Below, one piece after another: positions 1 to 5,898 of a DNA stretch of 27,447 nt. The notes under the pieces were generated by a model. That model was not told the origin of the DNA. It saw only the letters and a program-made list of their open reading frames with translations, and searched no databases. Both the position numbers and the translations under genes were made by a program. Position 1 is the first letter of the stretch. Each line of letters starts with the position of its first letter. The stretch is taken from positions 1-27,447 of the forward strand of contig CAJUJM010000100.1 in assembly GCA_910586755.1 (NCBI GenBank), read 5' to 3'. The DNA comes from an uncultured Lachnospiraceae bacterium (GTDB lineage: Bacteria; Bacillota; Clostridia; Lachnospirales; Lachnospiraceae).

Positions 1-243
1 GCAAATGCGAAGCATTTCTTAAAATGCCTTCCGACGACCTGGCAGGTGACGCGCAGCGACGCGTGCCGATACAATATGGGAGGAAGGCAAATGCGAAGCA
101 TTTCTTAAAATGCCTTCCGACGACCTGGCAGGTGACGCGCAGCGACGCGTGCCGATACAATATGGGAGGAAGGCAAATGCGAAGCATTTCTTAAAATGCC
201 TTCCGACGACTTGGCAGGTGACGCGCAGCGACGCGTGCCGATA
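1..243 (+). repeat. 86-bp tandem repeat, about 2.8 copies
   Basis: Copies begin at 1, 87 and 173, with a period of 86 bp. Copies 1 and 2 look identical. Copy 3 differs by one C-to-T change (GACCTGG to GACTTGG) and ends at 243, where the sequence diverges into the baseplate gene leader. The unit is strongly structured: AAATGC-GAA-GCATTT forms a perfect hairpin, nested in GAAGGCA...TGCCTTC arms (83-117 in the junction copy). A second dyad, ACGCG...CGCGT, is flanked by GGCA...TGCC. Each junction creates GGGAGG followed 7 nt later by an ATG that opens a five-residue frame (MRSIS, then stop). The left edge of the array is outside the window. It resembles interspersed palindromic intergenic elements rather than a CRISPR array, because there are no unique spacers. 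Confidence 0.9.
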
Positions 244-268
244 TATTATTACACTAGGAGGTAGTGAG

Positions 269-1417
269 ATGACAGAAGGACGGCCGGAATTTTTAAGGCC
301 AGATTTTTTAGACGGAACCTCTCCGGAAGAAATTCAGGAACGCATGATGAATGAACTGCCGGCGGATATTGACGATATGCCGGGAGGGTTTCCCTATGAT
401 ATGACCATGCCAACGGCGCTGGTCGCAAGCGAACTGTTGAATTTTCATCTGATCCGGGCCTTGATGGTGGCCTTTCCCCAGTATGCGTGGGGTGAATGGC
501 TGGACATGCATGGAAGAAATGTCCATGTATGGCGGCACAATGCCACTTATGCATCCGGTGTGCTGAAAATAACCGGGGACGTGGGGACGGAGATTCCTTT
601 TGGGCGTATTTTCTCAACCGAGTCCACATCTGAGACGGCGGCTGTTGAATTCCAATCCACGGCTGCAGCCCGCATAGGAGAATCCGGAAGCGTTGAGGTT
701 GAGATCCGGGCAGTTTTGCCGGGAAAAGGTTCCAATGTAGGGCCGGATACCGTGATATTGCAAAACAAGCCCTTAGACGGTGTGAAAGGAGTTACAAACC
801 CGGAAGCCATCACCGGAGGCACAGAGCAGGAGGATGACAATTCCTACTACAACCGGATCCAATTAGCCAACCAATCAGAGGGCTTGTCATATATCGGAAA
901 TGACAGCGATTATAAACGCTGGGCCCTGTCAGTAGACGGGGTATCGGCCTGTATTGTAGCTCCGGCCTGGGACGGCCCCGGAACAGTGAAGCTGGTACTG
1001 GTAGATGCCAATGGAGATCCGGCAAATGAGGAATTATGCCAGGCGGTCTATGACTATATTGTAAGTCCTTCCGACCGCTCTAAACGCCTTTTGCCCACCG
1101 GAACGGCAAAGCTGACGGTTGCCGGGGCGGAGACGGTGGAGATTTCTTTTCAGTGTACAGGCCTGCAGTTTGATACGGCTGTGACAAATCTGGCCCAGAT
1201 AGAAAAAGACTTCCGGAAAGCAGTGGAAGCTGTGTACGACAGAGCCAAGGTGTATGGAAAGGTGGTGTACCACCAGGCGGAAAGCTTAATTACGGATTTG
1301 CCGGGAGTAAAGGATTATGAAACATTCCTTATGAATGGAAAGGAAGAGGATATTTCTTTATCCATGGAAGAGTATCCCAAGACCATGGAGATTCAGTTGG
1401 AGGAGGAAAAATGGTAG
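269..1417 (+). CDS. Baseplate J/gp47-like protein of a contractile tail
   Basis: This 382-residue protein resembles the baseplate J family (P2 gpJ, PBSX XkdT), which forms the wedge of contractile tail baseplates. The N-terminal third (RPDFLDGTS, then WGEWLDMHGR) and the central region with G-x-IPFG, LPGKGSNV and the NPEAITGGTEQEDD segment (about residues 180-225) are typical. An SDxDYKRWAL segment follows, as in homologues. Length is normal for the family. I chose ATG 269 because AGGAGG at 256-261 lies 7 nt upstream; the open frame continues upstream in phase to 110 through the repeat array, but that extension is repeat-encoded and unlike the family. The stop overlaps the next gene by 7 nt, so the two are translationally coupled. 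Whether the locus is a prophage or a tailocin cannot be told here. Confidence 0.9.
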   Translation: MTEGRPEFLRPDFLDGTSPEEIQERMMNELPADIDDMPGGFPYDMTMPTALVASELLNFHLIRALMVAFPQYAWGEWLDMHGRNVHVWRHNATYASGVLKITGDVGTEIPFGRIFSTESTSETAAVEFQSTAAARIGESGSVEVEIRAVLPGKGSNVGPDTVILQNKPLDGVKGVTNPEAITGGTEQEDDNSYYNRIQLANQSEGLSYIGNDSDYKRWALSVDGVSACIVAPAWDGPGTVKLVLVDANGDPANEELCQAVYDYIVSPSDRSKRLLPTGTAKLTVAGAETVEISFQCTGLQFDTAVTNLAQIEKDFRKAVEAVYDRAKVYGKVVYHQAESLITDLPGVKDYETFLMNGKEEDISLSMEEYPKTMEIQLEEEKW

Positions 1418-2127
1418 ATCTACAGAAATTTCCTGCAAACCAGGTTGCAAAGGAAATGTTGTCCTATGTGACAAAAGGGTGGTATGACAAATCCTATGTG
1501 GGAAAGTGGTTATATCAGGTAATGGGACTGTCCATGGATGAGGTAAAGCGGCTTTATGAAGAGTTTCCGGCCCAATTATTCGTGGATACCGCTACATGGG
1601 GGTTAAGCTACCATGAACAAAAATACGGATTGCCCATACGGGCAGAGCTGCCATATGAGGAACGCCGCAAGCTCATCCGGCAGAGCAGAGGCAGCCGCGT
1701 TCCCATAACGCCATACAATTTGGAACATATGCTGTCCCAGCAGTTAGGGCTGCAGGCAGAGGTGGCGGATGTGCATGATCCTGGCAGTGAGAATTATGGG
1801 ACTGACCACCCCAATCGGTTTCAGGTGACAATCCGGGAAAAAAATCAGAACACAACAATTCATTATGAAGAAGTAGAAGGAGTAGTAGATAAAGTAAAAC
1901 AGCCCCATACCGTATACAAGACGATCCACAGGCAGGAGTTTGACAAAGCTCAGCCAATCTATATAGGCGCAGCAGTAAATGAACTGGTGATCTATGATGT
2001 AAAGCCCAGGCTGATAAGCCGGGATGTGGAGAGAGGCGTAACATTGGGGGCAGCAGCATTTATTGACAGCTTCGTATTGCAGGAAATACAGGCAGAGAGA
2101 ACAGAAACAGGAGGATTAAATGGCTGA
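1411..2127 (+). CDS. DUF2313/XkdU-like phage tail protein (gpI-like position)
   Basis: This 238-residue protein follows baseplate J in the place normally held by gpI/XkdU (DUF2313, YmfQ-like), a baseplate protein that links the wedge to the fibres. It has the familiar helical N-terminus (KEMLSYVTKGWYDKSYVGKW), an acidic Leu-rich segment (DEVKRLYEEFP) and a GLPIRAELPYEERRKLI block (about residues 75-90), then an R-G-S-R-V-P-I-T region. The C-terminal half is mixed and probably beta-rich. GGAGG lies just upstream of ATG 1411. The gene overlaps its neighbours on both sides (7 and 8 nt), as expected for a compact tail operon. Family placement rests on gene order plus recognisable motifs; the exact structural role is inferred. 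Confidence 0.8.
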   Translation: MVDLQKFPANQVAKEMLSYVTKGWYDKSYVGKWLYQVMGLSMDEVKRLYEEFPAQLFVDTATWGLSYHEQKYGLPIRAELPYEERRKLIRQSRGSRVPITPYNLEHMLSQQLGLQAEVADVHDPGSENYGTDHPNRFQVTIREKNQNTTIHYEEVEGVVDKVKQPHTVYKTIHRQEFDKAQPIYIGAAVNELVIYDVKPRLISRDVERGVTLGAAAFIDSFVLQEIQAERTETGGLNG

Positions 2128-2893
2128 AAAATCAAATATGGATGGTGTGACCATCACTTCCAGAGGATTACGGCTGATTACAAAACTTGTAGCAGCAAAA
2201 TCACAGATGGAATTTACAAATGTAAAAGTGGGAACCGGTATTTTGGCGGAAGGGGACAACCCTTACGAGCTGACCCATCTGGTTCAGTATAAAATGGACG
2301 GAATGATAGCAGGGTACGGCTTTGATGAGGAGGCTATGGACGCATACGTTGTGATGCAGCTTTCCAACAATCAGGTGGAAACCGGATTTGTGATGACAGA
2401 AGTGGGATTATATGCCATGGATCCAGATATAGGGGAAATTTTGTACGGATATCTGGATTTATCAAAGGATCCCAACTATATCATGCCCGCTGAAAACGGG
2501 CGGGCCAAAACCGTACAGATTAAATTGCACGTCATAGTGGGGGAAGTGAAGGAGATAAAAGCATCCGTCAGCCCGTTAAGTCAGGTGACAAGAGAAGAGC
2601 TGGAAAAAGAGCTGGAAAAGCTGTACCGAAGTAAAAATATAGCTCTTCTTTCGGCAGACTGGGGAGAGGAAGCCCCTTATGTGCAGACGGTGGGCCTTAA
2701 AGGCGTGAGCCCGGATACGGTTCTGGACGGAGGCCTTTATATCCCGGCAGGAACTACACCTGCCCAGGAGAAGGCACTAATTAAAGCGGCGTCCTGTGTC
2801 AGCTATTTTGATACCGGGGACGGAACCGTAACCGTGACCTGTATTGGGAAGAAACCGGCAGTTGACTTCCAGATACAGCTGAAAGGAGTGTGA
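2120..2893 (+). CDS. Phage tail-collar fibre protein (DUF3751-like N-terminus)
   Basis: This 257-residue protein begins with a tail-collar/gpH-type N-terminal domain (about 1-155). An ITSRGLRLITKLVAA segment is followed by FTNVKVGTG, a V-x-G-F-x-x-TEVGLYAMDP motif and L-Y-G-Y-L-D, all common in the phage tail fibre N-terminal family. A short charged helix (REELEKELEKLYRSKN, about 158-173) links it to a C-terminal beta-rich domain with no clear identity. The N-terminus normally docks the fibre on the baseplate. GGAGG at 2110-2114 fixes ATG 2120. It is shorter than a complete long fibre, so the receptor-binding part is probably carried by the two proteins that follow. Confidence 0.8.
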   Translation: MAEKSNMDGVTITSRGLRLITKLVAAKSQMEFTNVKVGTGILAEGDNPYELTHLVQYKMDGMIAGYGFDEEAMDAYVVMQLSNNQVETGFVMTEVGLYAMDPDIGEILYGYLDLSKDPNYIMPAENGRAKTVQIKLHVIVGEVKEIKASVSPLSQVTREELEKELEKLYRSKNIALLSADWGEEAPYVQTVGLKGVSPDTVLDGGLYIPAGTTPAQEKALIKAASCVSYFDTGDGTVTVTCIGKKPAVDFQIQLKGV

Positions 2894-2898
2894 AATTT

Positions 2899-4011
2899 AT
2901 GGCAAGAGGAATCTGGCATCTTATGGGCGGAGGAAGCATTGACCCAAGTGAACTGACTGCGGAGCCCTGGGCAGTCCTGGCCCCTTATACCGCAGGAATG
3001 AAAGGGATGGATGAGCCGGGAACCGGAACCATGGTAAACCGCGGGGCGGCAAATCAAACGTTAAACGCCGGGCAGAGCTATACCATCCCGGCAGGATATC
3101 ACAATGGGGAAGGAAAAGTGACGGCCAACAGCCTGGCGGGGCAGACGGCAGGAACGGCATTGGCGACAGATATTATCAGCGGAAAAACGGCGTGGGTGAA
3201 TGGCGCAATGCTGACAGGGGCTATGGCGGTACATTCAGTAGTGTCTTTTAGCTTGGCTGCCTACTCCACAAGCCAGATGACAGCTGTCTGGCAATGGCCG
3301 TCAAAGGGGCCATATGGCGGAGTAATCATCCGATATAAAGAAGGCAGCTATCCAGTAAGTGTTGCGGATGGGACACAAGGATACAAAGGAACCGGAACAT
3401 CATATGCTCCCGGCTCCGCCAGCTCGGCGGTTATCAGCGGACTGAGAGCCGGAGTGATCTACTATTTCCGGATTTGGGTTTATGTAGACATAACTGCGGG
3501 AACAGTAAAAAGTACATTCTATTCTGACTATCAGTCGGCAGCTGGAGCTCCAACAGGAAATGGAACCGCAGTACTGACAGGAAGCGGTATCTGGACGGTT
3601 CCTGCCGGAGTCAGAACCCTTACGAAAGTCTTTTTAATCGGCGGAGGAACCGAAGGCTGGGAAGGTGAACGGGTTCACAATGGAGGCGCAGGAGGTTCTA
3701 ATGGCGGAAACGGCGGTACCGGCGGAGGCCCCTCAGGAGGCCTGGCAGGCGGGGCAGGCGCAGGCATCAGCACGATAGGCCCTAATGGTGTTTTATATGG
3801 AGGCGGTGGAGGCGGCGGAGCTAACTCGTCATCATCTGGTTCCGGGGGAAGTGGAGGCGCAGGCGGAGGCGGAAACGGCGGCCGTACCAGCGCTGGCGGT
3901 TCCGGAACGCCAAACACAGGTTCCGGAGGCGGAGGCGGCGGGATAGAAGGAAGCAGGACCGGACATAGCGGCGGCTCCGGAGGTTCTGGAGTAATCATAG
4001 TACAGTGGTAG
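2899..4011 (+). CDS. Glycine-rich tail fibre / tip adhesin
   Basis: This 370-residue protein has three parts: a short N-terminal segment (MARGIWHLMGGGSIDPSE and a following Gly/Ala-rich stretch to about residue 110), a fibronectin-III-like beta domain (about 115-220, ending V-I-Y-Y-F-R-I-W-V-Y-V-D), and a C-terminal domain (about 225-370) that opens with WTVPAGVRTLTKVFLIGGG and continues with very dense Gly/Ser repeats to SGVIIVQW. The last part matches the glycine-rich domain known from phage adhesins such as S16 gp38, where glycine-rich motifs pack as polyglycine helices and the loops between them contact the receptor. I prefer ATG 2899 because AAAGGAG ends 10 nt upstream; a GTG at 2890 would sit directly on it. 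It is probably the host-recognition tip; the receptor is unknown. Confidence 0.75.
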   Translation: MARGIWHLMGGGSIDPSELTAEPWAVLAPYTAGMKGMDEPGTGTMVNRGAANQTLNAGQSYTIPAGYHNGEGKVTANSLAGQTAGTALATDIISGKTAWVNGAMLTGAMAVHSVVSFSLAAYSTSQMTAVWQWPSKGPYGGVIIRYKEGSYPVSVADGTQGYKGTGTSYAPGSASSAVISGLRAGVIYYFRIWVYVDITAGTVKSTFYSDYQSAAGAPTGNGTAVLTGSGIWTVPAGVRTLTKVFLIGGGTEGWEGERVHNGGAGGSNGGNGGTGGGPSGGLAGGAGAGISTIGPNGVLYGGGGGGGANSSSSGSGGSGGAGGGGNGGRTSAGGSGTPNTGSGGGGGGIEGSRTGHSGGSGGSGVIIVQW

Positions 4012-4029
4012 TAGGAGGTAGAAAAAGAT

Positions 4030-4728
4030 ATGTACTTAAATCAGATATTTGCTCAAATTGAAAGTAATGGCATTGTGAGGAATCTTGTAGTAGGGGATAA
4101 TTACACGGAGGCTAATCTGGCAGCGCAAGCAACCTTTGGCGAGGGTGCGTTTGCAGTAGATGTTACCTATTGCCCTATTAGAATGGAAGATATCAATCAA
4201 GAAAAAATTCTCTATGAGGGAGGGAAATTTTTAAGGATAAATGGGGAGGAAAGGATAGAAATCCGGCAGAGCCCCACGGAAACGCAACGAATTAAGCAGT
4301 TGGAGGCAGAAAATGCCAGGCTGCAGGAGGTGGTTGGACCGGTTTGCGTATTTGCTGCGATACAAGCCAGAACCCTTTCGGATGAGCAAGCCCTGCAGGT
4401 TCCCACACTGTATCCGGAATGGTCAGGGGATGGCATTACTTATCAGACAGATGAAAGAATCCGATATCAGGATATCTTATATAAGGTATTACAGACCCAC
4501 ACCAGCCAGGAGGCATGGACGCCAGACACCAGCCCGTCTTTATTTGTCAAAGTTTTAATCCCTGATGAAGGCATTATCCCTAATTGGGAACGGCCAGAAA
4601 GTACAAACGGCTATGCTGCCGGGGATAAGGTATGTCACGATGGAAAGATATGGGAAAGCCTGGTAGACGAAAATGTATGGGAACCGGGAGAGAGCGGAAC
4701 AGAAAACCAGTGGAAAAGAGTAAGGTAA
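4030..4728 (+). CDS. Tail-associated protein with coiled coil and two CBM5/12-like modules
   Basis: This 232-residue protein is the last gene of the tail block. Its N-terminal part (about 1-80) resembles small proteins or chaperones downstream of fibre genes. A short coiled coil follows (RIKQLEAENARLQEVV, about 87-102). The C-terminal half holds two repeats of the chitin-binding type (CBM5/12-like). The first is near 128-176, with YPEWSGDGITY, then Y-Q-D-I-L-Y-K-V-L and W-T-P-D-T-S-P. The second is near 183-232, with NWERPESTNGYAAGD, then G-K-I-W-E-S and a final N-Q-W-K-R-V. Conserved Trp/Tyr positions suggest glycan binding. AGGAGG at 4013-4018 serves ATG 4030. It could be a receptor-binding accessory or a fibre assembly protein. 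Confidence 0.65.
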   Translation: MYLNQIFAQIESNGIVRNLVVGDNYTEANLAAQATFGEGAFAVDVTYCPIRMEDINQEKILYEGGKFLRINGEERIEIRQSPTETQRIKQLEAENARLQEVVGPVCVFAAIQARTLSDEQALQVPTLYPEWSGDGITYQTDERIRYQDILYKVLQTHTSQEAWTPDTSPSLFVKVLIPDEGIIPNWERPESTNGYAAGDKVCHDGKIWESLVDENVWEPGESGTENQWKRVR

Positions 4729-4800
4729 AAAAGAGGTTAGATACATGAAAAATAAAATCAAGACCTCCCCAAAATTCAACTTTTCAGGTGCGGCTGCTAT

Positions 4801-4824
4801 AATGGCGGCCGCGCCATTTTTTTT
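4801..4824 (+). terminator. Rho-independent terminator closing the tail block
   Basis: A perfect 7-bp stem (AATGGCG / CGCCATT) with a GCCG loop at 4801-4818 runs into eight T residues (4817-4824). It lies about 70 nt after the last tail gene, and a G+C-rich stem followed by a T-run is the textbook form. It marks the right end of the tail transcription unit. Confidence 0.9.
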
Positions 4825-4845
4825 GTGAAATGGTAATTTTATACA

Positions 4846-4877
4846 TTTTTACAAAAAGGTGTACTTTTTTGTAAAAA
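4846..4877. promoter_or_regulatory. Long palindrome A with core GGTGTACT
   Basis: Perfect 12-bp arms (4846-4857 and 4866-4877; T-run, ACAAAAA / TTTTTGT, A-run) flank the 8-bp core GGTGTACT (4858-4865). The T-rich right arm follows the tail terminator by only about 20 nt. A partial third copy, GGATACTTTTTTGTG, lies at 4906-4920. The form suggests a protein-binding site or the end of a small element; there is no gene next to it. Confidence 0.7.
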
Positions 4878-4924
4878 AAATTTAGACATCTTCCGGCATT
4901 GTTCTGGATACTTTTTTGTGCAAA

Positions 4925-4954
4925 TTGTCACTCTTATATTGTTGCATTTTAAAT
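4925..4954 (+). promoter_or_regulatory. Weak orphan promoter candidate between the two palindromes
   Basis: TTGTCA (4925-4930) lies 17 nt upstream of TTTAAA (4948-4953). A second, overlapping candidate is TTGCAT (4942-4947) with TAAAAT (4965-4970), also 17 nt apart. Such matches are common in AT-rich DNA. The only reason to list it is that it sits between two matching palindromes and points into 5015-5214, where I see no credible coding frame (only an eight-residue frame near 5107) and which runs antisense toward the XRE gene. Confidence 0.25.
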
Positions 4955-4982
4955 AATTATATGTTAAAATTTATTTAACTGC

Positions 4983-5012
4983 ATATTTCAAAAAGTACAC
5001 CTTTTGAAATAT
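4983..5012. promoter_or_regulatory. Long palindrome B with core AGTACACC, mirror image of palindrome A
   Basis: Perfect 11-bp arms (ATATTTCAAAA at 4983-4993, TTTTGAAATAT at 5002-5012) flank AGTACACC (4994-5001). This core is the exact reverse complement of the core of palindrome A. The outer arm bases differ from A, while the inner AAAA-core-TTTT is kept. The rest of the AT-rich stretch to 5190 holds nothing else I can support. Confidence 0.7.
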
Positions 5013-5193
5013 AAAAGTATTCCAAATCCATAAAACATATTCTGACAAAGGAAAAGGGTGATTTTTCTAAAATAAAGAGAAAATATTTGTTTAAAGGGCG
5101 ATACATATGGGATATGAGATAAAAAGGACATAAAGTCTGAATAGGAGAATACGAAACCTATTGGTTTGCTAACAGGAGGCGGAGTACCAGAAT

Positions 5194-5213
5194 CCATATC
5201 ATTTCTGATATGG
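5194..5213 (-). terminator. Hairpin directly after the XRE gene stop codon
   Basis: Perfect 8-bp arms CCATATCA (5194-5201) and TGATATGG (5206-5213). Read on the minus strand the loop is GAAA, a stable GNRA type, and the hairpin begins one base after the XRE stop codon. The sequence after it (ATTCTGG) has no clear U-run, so it may protect the 3' end or terminate only weakly. Confidence 0.45.
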
Positions 5214-5214
5214 T

Positions 5215-5577
5215 TTACAGAGCCCTGCTATCTAATCCTAAATGGGATGATTTTTCCTTTTTTCTGGAATTGCTCCTGATAAATAATTTACCCTGTTCAA
5301 TGAATAGATCTTTTTGCTCATCTGTTAGAGAATGGAATATTTGCAGAAGCTTCTGATCCCGGTAATCAGAATATGGAACAGCCTGATAGTTCAATAAAAA
5401 GTCGGTGGAAACACAGAAATACCGGGCAATTTTTTTTAGTATTTCAAAATCAGGCTCTCTGTTATTGCGGATATAGTTTCCAAGAGCGCTTGCGGAGATA
5501 TTCAGATCCCTGGCAAGCTGCTTTTGGCTTAAATTCTGTTCTTCTAATAATTCTCTCAAAACATCCCCAAATTTCAT
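5215..5577 (-). CDS. XRE-family helix-turn-helix transcriptional regulator
   Basis: This 120-residue protein has a classical Cro/C1-type HTH domain at about 3-62: FGDVLRELLEEQNLSQKQLA (scaffold helix and helix 2), then DLNISASALGNYIRNNREP (recognition helix) and FEILKKIARYFCVSTDFLL. A short charged helical tail follows. I prefer ATG 5577 because AAAGGA would lie directly against the alternative ATG at 5589. The gene is transcribed away from the exopolysaccharide operon, with 321 nt between the start codons. That arrangement usually means the regulator acts on the divergent promoter and on its own. A weak minus-strand promoter can be drawn (TTGTCC at 5639-5634, TAAAAA at 5616-5611). It could instead be a relic prophage repressor, since tail genes lie next door, but no other phage regulatory gene is visible. 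Confidence 0.88.
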   Translation of the reverse strand: MKFGDVLRELLEEQNLSQKQLARDLNISASALGNYIRNNREPDFEILKKIARYFCVSTDFLLNYQAVPYSDYRDQKLLQIFHSLTDEQKDLFIEQGKLFIRSNSRKKEKSSHLGLDSRAL

Positions 5578-5709
5578 GTTAATATACATTCCTTTCGTTA
5601 TAAGTAAAAATTTTTAACTATCCTGTATTTGAAGGACAAGGGATATATGACCTGGCCACTGAATTTATAATACAGAGGCTATACTTAAAAAAGACGGAAA
5701 ACAACGTAT

Positions 5710-5726
5710 TGAATTGACTAAATTCA
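5710..5726. promoter_or_regulatory. Operator-like dyad over the -35 box of the exopolysaccharide promoter
   Basis: TGAATT-GACTA-AATTCA is a perfect 6-bp dyad with a 5-bp centre, and it covers the -35 hexamer. A second, wider pair with the same half-site (TGAAT at 5730-5734, ATTCA at 5746-5750) brackets the -10 box. The divergent XRE protein is the obvious candidate ligand, by position only. Confidence 0.5.
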
Positions 5727-5742
5727 TATTGAATGGTATACT
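5714..5742 (+). promoter_or_regulatory. Sigma-A promoter of the exopolysaccharide operon
   Basis: TTGACT (5714-5719) and TATACT (5737-5742) each match the consensus at five of six positions and are exactly 17 nt apart. Transcription should start near 5749, giving a leader of about 150 nt before the first start codon at 5899. It is the only strong promoter I see ahead of some 20 kb of same-strand genes. Confidence 0.75.
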
Positions 5743-5780
5743 ACAATTCAGTAAACTTTCGGTTACATAACCATAAAGAA

Positions 5781-5884
5781 GAAATGCTCTTACAAGTATA
5801 CCTGTATGCTTAGAAAACAGGGCAAATAAAGAGGAAACGCCCTTACGGGTATACCTGTATGCCCAAAAACAGGGTAAAAAGGAG
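5781..5884 (+). promoter_or_regulatory. Tandem leader repeats with covarying hairpins
   Basis: Two imperfect direct repeats (5781-5833 and 5834-5884) share GAAAYGCYCTTAC, the motif GTATACCTGTATG, and AAAACAGGG. Each holds an 8-bp stem: AAGTATAC/GTATGCTT (5794-5811) in the first and GGGTATAC/GTATGCCC (5847-5864) in the second. Three base pairs changed on both sides (AAG/CTT to GGG/CCC), so pairing is kept. Alternative pairings exist, for example GGGC 5820-5823 with GCCC 5839-5842, and CCC 5862-5864 with GGG 5872-5874. The second repeat ends in the ribosome binding site of the first gene. It does not match the c-di-GMP riboswitch consensus. It may be a structured leader, an RNA-binding-protein site, or a pair of operators. 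Confidence 0.6.
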
Positions 5885-5898
5885 GAGAGGACAAGTTA

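Noticed and set aside
1..243. CRISPR array
   Set aside because: The repeats are directly tandem with no unique spacers, the unit is 86 bp, and no cas gene is in view.
3675..3998. Minus-strand proline-rich open frame of 107 residues
   Set aside because: It is the exact antisense of the glycine-rich domain; GGN codons read backwards give proline. No ribosome site and no family.
2899..4011. Diversity-generating retroelement target in the tail fibre
   Set aside because: No reverse transcriptase, template repeat or Avd-like gene is in the window, and the repeats at 1-243 do not match the fibre end.
4745..4828. Small frame of 27 codons (MKNKIKTSPK...) after the last tail gene
   Set aside because: It runs through the terminator stem and T-run, has only a weak ribosome site and resembles no holin or known small tail protein.
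5107..5133. Eight-residue frame MGYEIKRT downstream of palindrome B
   Set aside because: Too short to support, with only a loose AAAGGG upstream and no conservation evidence.
5215..5577. XRE protein as lysogeny repressor of a prophage
   Set aside because: Possible, but it is separated from the tail genes by a terminator, faces the exopolysaccharide promoter head to head, and no integrase or Cro partner is visible.
5781..5884. GEMM-type c-di-GMP riboswitch before the PelD gene
   Set aside because: CAGGGCAAA is suggestive, but the repeats are too short and lack the GACGCAAAGCC and tetraloop-receptor parts of GEMM-I; GEMM-II does not fit either.
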